A DNA stretch of 35,792 nucleotides from a virus, in IMG/VR virus record IMGVR_UViG_3300021130_000163, positions 1 through 35,792 of that record. One strand, 5' to 3'. A model generated the notes under the pieces. It worked only from the letters and a program-made list of their open reading frames with translations, had not been told where the DNA came from and searched no databases. The position numbers were made by a program, and so were the translations under genes. Numbering within the stretch: position 1 is the stretch's first letter; each line of letters starts with the position of its first letter. Positions 23,561 through 31,246 of the stretch are shown piece after piece.

Positions 23561-24100
23561 ATGAAATTCAATCAATTTTTAAATGAGAATCGTGAAAAGA
23601 TTTATCAGAAATCTTTAAACTTCCCTAAGAGTTATTTAAGCCCAATAATGAGCGAAGCTACAATCAACTATCATTTTATTGGACTTGCTTCAAAATACTT
23701 TGAGCGATATAATAAAGGTGAAGGGGATCCTGATTTTAATTATGGTGGCGCAATGCTTCATAATATCTTCTTTGAACAATTCACTAAACCATATTCATCT
23801 CAATATGGTAAAATTATTAAAGCGAAAGTCAATCGCAAGTATGGGAGTTTAGATGGATTGAAAGATGCTTTCGAAAAAGAAGCAATGGCTATCCAAGGAA
23901 GCGGTTGGGTTTATCTCGATTATAAGATGAACATTCATACAATTCATAATCATGAATACGATGATGATATGAAGATTGTACTTCTTATTGACTGGTGGGA
24001 GCATGCATGGGCATTAGACTATCAAGCAGATAAGAAAAGCTATCTAAAGAACATTTGGGACATTATCGACTGGAACGTAATTAACGAAAGGTGCTTATAA
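23561..24100 (+). CDS. Fe/Mn superoxide dismutase-like protein
   Basis: A 179-residue Fe/Mn SOD. The four metal ligands are visible: His38 (NYHFIGLASKYFERYN), His67 (GGAMLHNIFFEQF), Asp144 and His148 (DWWEHAWALDYQ, the DxWEH signature). SGWVYL and the C-terminal WDIIDWNVINER also fit the family. It begins MKFNQFLNENREK, an N-terminal extension resembling T4 capsid-targeting peptides and absent from bacterial SODs, which usually begin near the first helix. An enzyme packaged in the head is therefore possible (inference). It sits between nrdB, whose radical is oxygen-sensitive, and thioredoxin. Start ATG at 23561 follows GGGGTAAAA. Confidence 0.88.
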   Translation: MKFNQFLNENREKIYQKSLNFPKSYLSPIMSEATINYHFIGLASKYFERYNKGEGDPDFNYGGAMLHNIFFEQFTKPYSSQYGKIIKAKVNRKYGSLDGLKDAFEKEAMAIQGSGWVYLDYKMNIHTIHNHEYDDDMKIVLLIDWWEHAWALDYQADKKSYLKNIWDIIDWNVINERCL

Positions 24101-24369
24101 TGAAACTATTAAAATTCTACGCAGACTGGTGTGGTCCTTGTAAACAAATGACAAAGTTGATGGAAAGAATGGGAGACATGATTACCGTTCCTGTTGAAAA
24201 CATCGATATTGATGAAGAACACAATCAAGACTTAGTTATGAAGTATAGCGTTAGAACCATTCCAATGTTTGTATTGGTAAATGAGGAAGGTTTTGAAATC
24301 AAACGCAATGTTGGTTCAATGACCGAAAGTAAATTGATGTCATTTATTACTGAGGAATATAGTGAGTAA
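24100..24369 (+). CDS. Thioredoxin
   Basis: An 89-residue thioredoxin with the active site WCGPC (YADWCGPCKQM) and the cis-proline segment RTIPMFVLVNEEG, which reads closely with family members. It is shorter than E. coli thioredoxin (109), lacking the first strand and helix. It is likely the reductant of NrdA/NrdB and perhaps of the peroxiredoxin at 35285. The ATG at 24100 overlaps the SOD stop by one base; a GTG at 24091 would only add three residues. It overlaps the next gene by eight bases. Confidence 0.93.
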   Translation: MKLLKFYADWCGPCKQMTKLMERMGDMITVPVENIDIDEEHNQDLVMKYSVRTIPMFVLVNEEGFEIKRNVGSMTESKLMSFITEEYSE

Positions 24370-25327
24370 TTTCGTTAAGCAAGTGCTAGATGCTGGCGGT
24401 GATATTGCGCCATTGATTATTCCCTCTGAACTGACCAACGGTACAGGAATCTTCAATCCATCAATCTATAACGACAATGGTAAGTTACTCTGTAACATTC
24501 GCCATTGTCAAGTCACAATCTATCACTCTGAATTAGGCAAGTTTGAACATCAGTGGGGTCCATTATCATACATGAACCCTGAGAATGATATTAGCCTAAC
24601 AACAACCAATTATCTTTGCGAGATTGGTGATGATCTTCTGATTAAAAAGTTTAATAAAGTTAACACTTCTAAACTGGACACTCCACCAATTTGGGATTTC
24701 AAGGGACTAGAAGACGGTAGAACTATTCGTTGGGATGGTAAACTGTACATTTGTGGTGTTCGTAGAGATACAACTACAAATGGTCAAGGCAGAATGGAAC
24801 TCTCTGAACTAACTGAGGATGGCGTTGAGATTTCTAGATTTAGAATTCCTGCTCCAGGGGATGATACCAGTTACTGTGAGAAAAACTGGATGCCTGTCGT
24901 TGACATGCCATATCATTTTGTTAAATGGTCTAATCCCACCGAAGTTGTTAAAGTCGATCCAGTAAATAGAACATGCGAACAGGTTTATGTTGGTCCAGCA
25001 TATCAAAGACCTTACGACTATAGAGGTGGTTCACATGTTATTACTGTTGGTGAATATCGTGTTTGCTTAACACACACAACTTATTTGTATAAGAGCGAAC
25101 AAGGAAACAAGAATGCAATCTATCGTCATTGTTTCATTGTTTGGGATAAAGATTGGAATATTGTAAAATACGGTGAGCCGTTTTCGTTTATGGATTCTAA
25201 AATAGAATTCTGCGCAGGAATGACAGAATATAATGGTGATATATTAATCACATTCGGTGTTCAAGATAACGCTGCTTATGTTCTAAAAGCGCCAATGAAA
25301 TTTATTGTGGACTATATCAATGGATAA
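24362..25327 (+). CDS. GH130-like five-bladed beta-propeller protein
   Basis: A 321-residue protein with GH130/GH43-like propeller features: GIFNPSIYNDNGKLLCNIRHC at the first blade, GLEDGRTIRWDGKLYICGVRRD, CEKNWMPV, RGGSHVI and SKIEFCAGMTEYNGDILITFG. GH130 enzymes phosphorolyse or hydrolyse beta-mannosides. The LEDGR-type Asp and surrounding residues are kept, but catalytic competence cannot be confirmed. The start is GTG at 24362, overlapping the thioredoxin stop. It probably acts with the sugar-related genes that follow, on a host or virion glycan. Confidence 0.72.
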   Translation: MSNFVKQVLDAGGDIAPLIIPSELTNGTGIFNPSIYNDNGKLLCNIRHCQVTIYHSELGKFEHQWGPLSYMNPENDISLTTTNYLCEIGDDLLIKKFNKVNTSKLDTPPIWDFKGLEDGRTIRWDGKLYICGVRRDTTTNGQGRMELSELTEDGVEISRFRIPAPGDDTSYCEKNWMPVVDMPYHFVKWSNPTEVVKVDPVNRTCEQVYVGPAYQRPYDYRGGSHVITVGEYRVCLTHTTYLYKSEQGNKNAIYRHCFIVWDKDWNIVKYGEPFSFMDSKIEFCAGMTEYNGDILITFGVQDNAAYVLKAPMKFIVDYING

Positions 25328-26570
25328 ACTAACATCATTAATCAAGGATTATGTAACTAATCCTGAAGATCCAGAAAAGAATTTTAAATTAGCCTGTGAA
25401 TACGATTCTATTGGGCAGACTGCATCAGCTTACACATTCTATATGCGAGCGGCTGAAAGATATGAAGACGTTTTAATGCAATATGTTTGCTTATTAAGAT
25501 GCGCCACTTGTTTTGAAAAACAAGGGTATAGAAGTCACACAGTTAGCATTTTATTAAAACACGCAATCTGTTTACTTCCTAAAAGACCAGAAGCATACTT
25601 TATGCTCAGCAGAATGTATGAAATGAAAAGCGAGCATGTCGACTCTTATGTTTATGCTCAGATTGCTCTTGGTGTAATTGAAGACTCTGAGCCTTTACCT
25701 TATCCTGTAGATTATCCAGGTCAATATGGACTTATTTTTGAGAAAGCCGTTTCCTCATGGTATTGGGGAAAAGGTATGGAAGCCAGAAAGTTATTCTTAC
25801 AATTGAAAAGTAATTACAAAGATGTCATGAGCGATATGCATAAAACCATCGTTCAAAACAATCTTATGAATTTGGGTTCTGGACCAGAAGATGTCTCTAA
25901 AAGACCATATGTTAAGTCTCAACATTCTAAATTAAGAAACAAATTTGACAAATCAGATGAAATAGAATATAATTATTCTCAAGTATTTCAAGATATGTTT
26001 GTATTACAGTGTCTGAACGGTAAAACAAATGGAACATATGTTGAAGTCGGTAGCGCAAGACCATTTTATGGTAACAATACCGCTCTATTAGAAAAACTTG
26101 GATGGACTGGTATTGGGTTTGAGATTAGAGAAGATTTTGTAAACCAGTACAATGCGGAGAGAAGAAACAAAGTATTAAAACAAGACGCAACAACTGCAGA
26201 CTATAATTCTATTCTTAAGAATTTAGCTGTTAATGGTGTTGTGGATTATTTGCAATTAGATATAGAACCACCCAATGTCACTTTTGAGGCATTGTTGGCG
26301 ATTCCATTCGACAACTATAAGTTCGCTGTCATCACCTATGAACATGATCACTATATAGACATGACAGGAACGTATCGTGATAAATCTAGAAAATATCTAA
26401 GATCGTTAGGATACGAATTGGTTGTTGGAAACGTTTCGCCTACAGAAGCAGCTCCATTTGAAGATTGGTGGGTCCATCCAGACTTAGTGGATAGAGAAAC
26501 CATTGATCGTTTGAAATGCTCTGATCGAGACGTCATTCCAATAGAGGATTATATGTTTATAAAGGAATGA
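25320..26570 (+). CDS. TPR and FkbM-type methyltransferase fusion
   Basis: A 416-residue two-part protein. Residues about 1-190 form helical tetratricopeptide-like repeats (NFKLACEYDSIGQTASAYTFYMRAAERY, RPEAYFMLSRMYEM), as found attached to phage and bacterial glycosyltransferases and methyltransferases. Residues about 220-400 form an FkbM-like SAM methyltransferase: SQVFQDMFVLQCL, GTYVEVGSARPFYGNNTALLEKLGWTGIGFE and VDYLQLDIEPP. FkbM-type enzymes O-methylate sugars, among other targets. The TPR part may bind a protein or glycan substrate. The ATG at 25320 is chosen over an upstream TTG. It overlaps the previous gene by eight bases. Confidence 0.78.
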   Translation: MDKLTSLIKDYVTNPEDPEKNFKLACEYDSIGQTASAYTFYMRAAERYEDVLMQYVCLLRCATCFEKQGYRSHTVSILLKHAICLLPKRPEAYFMLSRMYEMKSEHVDSYVYAQIALGVIEDSEPLPYPVDYPGQYGLIFEKAVSSWYWGKGMEARKLFLQLKSNYKDVMSDMHKTIVQNNLMNLGSGPEDVSKRPYVKSQHSKLRNKFDKSDEIEYNYSQVFQDMFVLQCLNGKTNGTYVEVGSARPFYGNNTALLEKLGWTGIGFEIREDFVNQYNAERRNKVLKQDATTADYNSILKNLAVNGVVDYLQLDIEPPNVTFEALLAIPFDNYKFAVITYEHDHYIDMTGTYRDKSRKYLRSLGYELVVGNVSPTEAAPFEDWWVHPDLVDRETIDRLKCSDRDVIPIEDYMFIKE

Positions 26571-26752
26571 TGATGACTGACGATCCATATGTACAAATAT
26601 CTTGCCCTAATTGTGAATCGCAATATGCAGTAGAATTTTTAGTTGGTAATGTTGAAGGTGATCCTGATTACTGCCCATTCTGTGGGGATGAAATCCCTGA
26701 ACAGGATGATGATTATGAAGAAGATGAAGAAGAACTCGAAGAGTCATGGTAA
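26567..26752 (+). CDS. Small zinc-ribbon protein
   Basis: A 61-residue protein with two Cys pairs, CPNC near residue 13 and CPFC near residue 36, that together would form a zinc ribbon, followed by a very acidic tail (DDDYEEDEEELEE). Such proteins often bind nucleic acid or RNA polymerase; the acidic tail may mimic DNA. The function is unknown. It overlaps genes on both sides by four and seven bases. The true start could be any of three adjacent ATGs at 26567, 26570 and 26573. Confidence 0.7.
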   Translation: MMMTDDPYVQISCPNCESQYAVEFLVGNVEGDPDYCPFCGDEIPEQDDDYEEDEEELEESW

Positions 26753-27309
26753 TCGGAATAGATTATTCATTGACTTCCCCTGCCATGTGCGTGATGGCAG
26801 AGCCCAATATCAATAAGTGTATTTTCTATTATTTGACTTCTAGCAGTAAGTTAGTTGGAACATTCAAAAACGCAATCGGAGTACTACACAAAGAATACTA
26901 TTCAGAACAAGAGCGATATGATAACATCGCTGAATATTTCTTGAATAAGATTCCCCTTGACAAAGGTGTTCCAAATATCTTTATTGAAGATTACTCATTC
27001 GGTTCTACAGGTAAAGTTTTCCATATCGCAGAAAACGCTGGCTTACTAAAATACAAATTTTGGGAAGTCGGATATAAATTTGAGACAGTTGCTCCGACCA
27101 CAGTGAAGAAATTCGCTACAGGTAAGGGTAATGCTGATAAAGCCAAAATGTATGAGCAATTTTGTAATGAGACTGGAGAAAATTATAGTATGTTATTGAA
27201 TAAGAATTTGACTCTTGGGAGTCCAGTGACTGACATTGTAGATAGTTTTTATATTGCCAAGTTTGGTTACGATAAAATCAATCAAAAAGGAGTCGTTCAT
27301 GGGCAGTAA
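26746..27309 (+). CDS. RuvC-like Holliday junction resolvase
   Basis: A 187-residue RNase H-fold nuclease of the RuvC type. The first strand carries Asp6 (VIGIDYSLTS), the central acidic residue is Glu81 (FIEDYSF) and the late pair lies at VTDIVDSFYIAKF (Asp163/Asp166), the order expected for RuvC. The segment APTTVKKFATGKGNADKAKM is typical. Such phage enzymes cut branched DNA before packaging, the job of gp49 in T4, but by an unrelated fold. It overlaps the zinc-ribbon gene by seven bases and the next gene by 11. Confidence 0.85.
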   Translation: MVIGIDYSLTSPAMCVMAEPNINKCIFYYLTSSSKLVGTFKNAIGVLHKEYYSEQERYDNIAEYFLNKIPLDKGVPNIFIEDYSFGSTGKVFHIAENAGLLKYKFWEVGYKFETVAPTTVKKFATGKGNADKAKMYEQFCNETGENYSMLLNKNLTLGSPVTDIVDSFYIAKFGYDKINQKGVVHGQ

Positions 27310-27703
27310 ATTAAACCACATTAGAGAGCTTCAAATAAAAGAAGATGATGTTGATGGTATTTCATTTAGTATCGATGAAGACAAAACCAACGAAGATCAA
27401 ATCGCTTGGGACTTTAATATTATGAAACTGAGTGACGACTTATCCAGAGATTTTCATAAACATGAACTTGGATATATGTACCAAATTGTACTATATAAAG
27501 ATGATGAAGCCGAAGTATTTGAAGCAATTATTGGTGATATGAAACATTATGTGAAGGGTCTTGTTCGCGTCAATCAAGAAGGGTTGATCGTCAAGAAGTG
27601 TAAGAAATCTGAAGAAATAATGGATAAAATATTCAAGGGTGAATTTGCTGAAGCTTTAAAGCAGGGCAGAATAAAAACACCGAGAACTGCAGAGGCTGTA
27701 TGA
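27299..27703 (+). CDS. Conserved-looking small phage protein, unknown
   Basis: A 134-residue mixed acidic/basic protein with no recognised domain. The first third is acidic (EDDVDGISFSIDEDKTNEDQIAWDF) and the second half contains LVRVNQEGLIVKKCKKSEEIMDKIF. An AAAAAGGAG ribosome site just before the ATG at 27299 decides the start. It overlaps the resolvase by 11 bases and the following SDR gene by four (ATGA). Confidence 0.6.
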   Translation: MGSKLNHIRELQIKEDDVDGISFSIDEDKTNEDQIAWDFNIMKLSDDLSRDFHKHELGYMYQIVLYKDDEAEVFEAIIGDMKHYVKGLVRVNQEGLIVKKCKKSEEIMDKIFKGEFAEALKQGRIKTPRTAEAV

Positions 27704-28650
27704 AAAATCATTATTTGGTGGCTGGTGCTGCTGGCTTTTTGGGATCTCATTTAACTAAACGATTATTGGATGATGGCAATGAAGTTACAGTGGTTGACAA
27801 CCTGTGTACAGGTAATATTAAAAATATTGAACCGTTTTTCAGAAACAATAATTTCAGCTATGTCAATCGTGATATTAACGATACTGGCATCGTTCGTTTA
27901 TTCCGCGACTATAATTTCGATGGGATTTTTAATCTTGCTTGCCCAGCTAGTCCAATCCATTACCAAAACATTCCAATCGAAACCACCCTCACCTGTGTAG
28001 TGGGAACAAACAACTTATTACAATTGGCATTGAATCATGGCAGTAAAATTCTCCAAGCGTCTACTTCCGAAGTATATGGTGATCCCGAGATTAGCCCACA
28101 ACATGAGCACTATGTGGGACACGTTAACAGTTATGGTCCGAGGGCTTGTTACGATGAGGGTAAACGTGCCGCTGAAGCTCTTTTCTATGATTATAAACGC
28201 ATTCACAATGTCGATACTCGTATTATCCGCATATTTAATACTTACGGTCCTAATATGTCTGTTAACGATGGTCGTGTCGTAAGCAACTTCATTGTACAAG
28301 CATTAAGAGATCAAGACATCACAATCTATGGTGATGGTTCTCAAACAAGAAGCTTCTGTTATGTGGACGATAACATCGAAGGCATGTTGGCTGTTTTCAA
28401 TTCTAATATTTCAACTCCTGTGAACATTGGTAATCCTCAAGAATTTACAATGTTAGAGTTGGCTCAAAAGATTATTAGAATTACACATTCAAAATCTAAT
28501 ATTTCATTTCAACCACTGCCTCAAGATGATCCAAAACAGCGCAGACCTGATATTGGACTCGCTATGTCATTGAATTGGCAGCCCAAAAAATTAATTGACA
28601 ATGGGCTATATGATACGGTACAATATTTCCGTGAAGTGTTAAATTCTTAA
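27700..28650 (+). CDS. UDP-glucuronate decarboxylase-like SDR epimerase
   Basis: A 316-residue extended short-chain dehydrogenase. The NAD site is GAAGFLGSHL (about 9-18). Family blocks follow: VVDNLCTGN, NLACPASPIHYQ, STSEVYGDPEISPQHE, GPRACYDEGKRAAEAL (with the YxxxK catalytic pair), RIFNTYGPNM and GDGSQTRSFCYVDD. These are the signatures of UDP-xylose synthase (UXS). It would make UDP-xylose, or a related sugar, from UDP-glucuronate. This supplies a nucleotide sugar for glycan modification alongside the GH130-like, FkbM-type, sulfotransferase and methyltransferase genes in this region. Confidence 0.9.
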   Translation: MKNHYLVAGAAGFLGSHLTKRLLDDGNEVTVVDNLCTGNIKNIEPFFRNNNFSYVNRDINDTGIVRLFRDYNFDGIFNLACPASPIHYQNIPIETTLTCVVGTNNLLQLALNHGSKILQASTSEVYGDPEISPQHEHYVGHVNSYGPRACYDEGKRAAEALFYDYKRIHNVDTRIIRIFNTYGPNMSVNDGRVVSNFIVQALRDQDITIYGDGSQTRSFCYVDDNIEGMLAVFNSNISTPVNIGNPQEFTMLELAQKIIRITHSKSNISFQPLPQDDPKQRRPDIGLAMSLNWQPKKLIDNGLYDTVQYFREVLNS

Positions 28651-28665
28651 AATTAGAGGTTTGTT

Positions 28666-28947
28666 ATGAACATTAATGATTACAATGATCTTTATAACTT
28701 TTTGAAAAGTAATGTTGCTCATGTTAAGTTTACAAAAGTAGATGGAACTGAACGTGTTATGAAATGTACTTTAAAAGATGACATGTTACCTGAGCAATAT
28801 CGTGGTAAGGGAAATATGTTGACCGAAGCAGGAAATGCTTTGCGTGTATTTGATCTCGATGTTGGTCAATGGCGCTCATTCAAACCTGAGTCAGTATTAC
28901 AATTATCTGCAGCAGCAAGCGCACAAAGAGTTACATTAAATGGCTAA
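28666..28947 (+). CDS. SH3-barrel (WYL_2/DUF2693-like) phage protein
   Basis: A 93-residue all-beta protein with VKFTKVDGTERVMKCTL and VFDLDVGQWRSFKPESVLQL, the pattern of Sm-like SH3 barrels (WYL_2/DUF2693) widely found in T4-like phages near replication genes. It may bind nucleic acid or a regulatory ligand, but the function is unknown. A TTAGAGG ribosome site lies 6-12 bases before the ATG. It overlaps the next gene by eight bases. Confidence 0.75.
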   Translation: MNINDYNDLYNFLKSNVAHVKFTKVDGTERVMKCTLKDDMLPEQYRGKGNMLTEAGNALRVFDLDVGQWRSFKPESVLQLSAAASAQRVTLNG

Positions 28948-29980
28948 GACAGCAGTTAAGGTTCAGGTTGATCCAGAACCAAGTTACAGTGGTGTTGTAC
29001 CTGTAAGTGAATCAGATATTAGTCGTGCACTTAATTGGTATGCACGAAACAAAACAACAAAAGATGCCGCCAAGATTTTGGGTTGTGACTCTAGAGTTGC
29101 CAATCCAACACTTGCATGGATGTTGACTCTGAAAAAGAGAGGATTCATTTTTGATGAAAAGAATCAATTATGGATCGCAGAGGCACAAAGAATTCTAAAG
29201 GCTAAAGTTGATGAAGCCAAAAAAGAAACTGTTGAGTTTGATGAAGAAGGCAATGTCATCAACAACGTTGTGAATATTCAAGAAAGAATTGCTAACAGAA
29301 CTAATGTGTACATTGGTGAACTTGAAGGTATGCTTGATGAATATGGTGTTGGTGAAAAAGAATTTAATGCCTATGAGTGGTTTCAAAAGAATGAAGTCAA
29401 GCCTGTTCATGCCACTGGCATTATTGATTATTTTGAAAAACGTCTAGAGAATTTTAACGAAGAAAGCTCAAGCAAAAAGAATAAAGAATACTATGAGGGT
29501 TTGAGTAAGAAACGCATCAAGAGCATTCGCTCTGTTATGGAAACAATTATTAATGATGCGACTCGTCTAGGTGCAATTAAGAAAACACGCAAGACTCGTA
29601 AGGCTAAAGTCCTATCGCATGATAAGATTGTTAAGAATCTCAAGTATCTTAAGAACCATGCTGAATTTAAACTACAGTCCATTAATCCAGAACTAATCAT
29701 TGGCGCGGAACATCTATGGGTGTTCAACGTTAAGACTCGTAAACTTGGATTATATGTTGCAAAGAACATCGATGGATTAAATGTAAAAGGTTCTTCAATA
29801 TTAAACTTTACAGAAACTTCAGTGTCAAAGACAGTAAGAAAACCTGAAAAGGTTTTGACTGACGTATTGAATGGAAGTAAGGTTACGTTAAGAAAGCTGA
29901 TGGATACTATCAATTCTAAGCCTGTTGCATTGAATGGTAGAATTAATAAAGATACTGTTTTATTAAGAATTGTTAAATGA
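28940..29980 (+). CDS. Phage protein of unknown function, helical then beta-rich
   Basis: A 346-residue protein. Residues about 20-75 resemble a helical DNA-contacting segment (ALNWYARNKTTKDAAKILGCDSRVANPTL), then a long charged helical middle with KKTRKTRKAKVLSHDKIVKNLKYLK (about 215-240), and a beta-rich C-terminal portion (LWVFNVKTRKLGLYVA). I associate this type of protein with marine T4-like phages, near replication genes, without a known role. Its overlap with the SH3-barrel gene and the ATGA junction with the protease suggest one transcript. Confidence 0.6.
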   Translation: MAKTAVKVQVDPEPSYSGVVPVSESDISRALNWYARNKTTKDAAKILGCDSRVANPTLAWMLTLKKRGFIFDEKNQLWIAEAQRILKAKVDEAKKETVEFDEEGNVINNVVNIQERIANRTNVYIGELEGMLDEYGVGEKEFNAYEWFQKNEVKPVHATGIIDYFEKRLENFNEESSSKKNKEYYEGLSKKRIKSIRSVMETIINDATRLGAIKKTRKTRKAKVLSHDKIVKNLKYLKNHAEFKLQSINPELIIGAEHLWVFNVKTRKLGLYVAKNIDGLNVKGSSILNFTETSVSKTVRKPEKVLTDVLNGSKVTLRKLMDTINSKPVALNGRINKDTVLLRIVK

Positions 29981-30501
29981 TAACTGTATCTTCCCCACAT
30001 CTAGACCAAAAAGACAAAAAACTTATTCGAGATTATTCTAATTTCGTTATAAGTAGGTTTGTTAAGGGGAGCCTCTTAGACAAGGTTAACATTAAAATTG
30101 AAATTGTTACTGCGAACGACTTGGATCATTATGCCGATGTTGATGATCTAAAGAAACTCGAAGCATGGTGTCAATACTTGGGAGTGTTTAAAGAAAAGAA
30201 ACATTTTAGAATTGTATTGAATGCCAAAAACATTTCAAAAGTAAATGAACCATTAAGAAAATATAAAAAGATATTAATCGGACTTGGTCATGAATTGGTA
30301 CATGTTAAACAATATTTGAACGGTGAGATGTTTGACTATGTTAGTGGTGGTGTAAAGTATAAAGGCTCATACTTTGATCATAGTTATCAAAATGTTCAAG
30401 AAGCATATTATGATGCACCTTGGGAAATTGAAGCATATGGTCGAGAGTTGGGTTTGTATAAGATGTTTATAACTAAGATGAAAGGTGCTGAGAAGAAATA
30501 A
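29977..30501 (+). CDS. SprT-like metallopeptidase
   Basis: A 174-residue protein carrying a zinc-metalloprotease motif: GLGHELVHVKQY (His105, Glu106, His109), with a possible third ligand or framework in the block EAYYDAPWEIEAYGREL. Size and motif setting suggest a SprT-like or phage metallopeptidase. The substrate is unknown, perhaps a host or virion protein. It starts by ATGA overlap with the previous gene. Confidence 0.7.
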   Translation: MITVSSPHLDQKDKKLIRDYSNFVISRFVKGSLLDKVNIKIEIVTANDLDHYADVDDLKKLEAWCQYLGVFKEKKHFRIVLNAKNISKVNEPLRKYKKILIGLGHELVHVKQYLNGEMFDYVSGGVKYKGSYFDHSYQNVQEAYYDAPWEIEAYGRELGLYKMFITKMKGAEKK

Positions 30502-30502
30502 A

Positions 30503-30661
30503 ATGGACAACAGACATTTTGATGAGATGAATGATGATTGGAGCGAATACAGAAAAAGCTCTAGAAAGAAACAAAAACATCGTGAAGACAGTGACAAATC
30601 GTTCAAGTTTGATAAAAGAAAAGATTATGATGATGATAGTTATAAAAGACAAAGGAGATAA
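30503..30661 (+). CDS. Small, highly charged protein
   Basis: A 52-residue protein almost entirely Asp, Glu, Lys, Arg, Ser and Tyr (MDNRHFDEMNDDWSEYRKSS...). It lies one base after the protease stop and one base before the next ATG, and it holds that gene's GGAG ribosome site in its last codons. No domain is recognised; likely disordered. Confidence 0.5.
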   Translation: MDNRHFDEMNDDWSEYRKSSRKKQKHREDSDKSFKFDKRKDYDDDSYKRQRR

Positions 30662-30662
30662 A

Positions 30663-31028
30663 ATGAAGAAAATTATTGCAGGTTTATTATTAGCGACTTC
30701 GTTGGTTACTACTATTGCTGCAGCTCATGAGCCTCGTGCCTTTTGGGGCGAGCATCGCGGATGGGCACCATATCATGGTGGATGGTGGGGACCATTTGAT
30801 GTTCTAGCAGGTGTTGTGATTGGTGGTATTGTGATGCATGAGATTGATGTTAATGCTGCACCTCCAGCTGGATATACTCGCACAGTTGTATGTAACCAAG
30901 TCATGATTGGCGTTGACATGTACAATCGTCCAGTTTATCAACAACAATGTCATGTAGAATGGGTTCCATTACAACAATCAGTTGTTGTTCAACCACAACC
31001 TCAACCGCAGCCAGCTCCACAACAATAG
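30663..31028 (+). CDS. Secreted His/Trp-rich small protein
   Basis: A 121-residue protein with a signal peptide (residues 1-19 or so, KKIIAGLLLATSLVTTIAAA). The mature part begins HEPRAFWGEHRGWAPYHGGWWGP, then has a hydrophobic Gly-rich segment (about 45-60, LAGVVIGGIVM), two Cys that may pair (VVCNQV, QQCHVEW) and a Pro/Gln tail. Small bacterial proteins of the YXWGXW or 'HGGWWGP' type with this plan occur in the envelope; their function is mostly unknown. A strong AAAGGAG ribosome site precedes the ATG. Confidence 0.7.
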   Translation: MKKIIAGLLLATSLVTTIAAAHEPRAFWGEHRGWAPYHGGWWGPFDVLAGVVIGGIVMHEIDVNAAPPAGYTRTVVCNQVMIGVDMYNRPVYQQQCHVEWVPLQQSVVVQPQPQPQPAPQQ

Positions 31029-31035
31029 GTGACTT

Positions 31036-31200
31036 ATGGATCTTCCTATTAATGAATATGAATTAGATGCAATTATTGACGAATTAATTAGAGCTGGTCG
31101 CTTTCAAATCTCTGATAAGTTAATTCTTGTCAGAGATTTAATGAAAGAAGGTAAGCCATATAAGAAGATTTTACGCGAAGAACACGGAATTGTAGCCTAG
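31036..31200 (+). CDS. Small helical protein of unknown function
   Basis: A 54-residue acidic/basic helical product, MDLPINEYELDAIIDELIRAG..., with a C-terminal KPYKKILREEHGIVA. It is translated right after the secreted protein gene and ends at the small gap carrying the late promoter. No family is recognised. Below normal gene-caller length but with clean start and stop in a compact operon. Confidence 0.5.
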   Translation: MDLPINEYELDAIIDELIRAGRFQISDKLILVRDLMKEGKPYKKILREEHGIVA

Positions 31201-31206
31201 AGAAGA

Positions 31207-31214
31207 TATAAATA
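31207..31214 (+). promoter_or_regulatory. T4-type late promoter TATAAATA
   Basis: An exact match to the T4 late promoter core TATAAATA, in a 46-base intergenic gap, 33 bases before the ATG of the following gene. It is the only exact match I noticed outside coding sequence. It implies recognition by a gp55-type late sigma and a sliding-clamp co-activator encoded elsewhere in the genome. Confidence 0.75.
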
Positions 31215-31246
31215 ATAGGAATTCTCTCTCTATTAAGGATAAGCAG

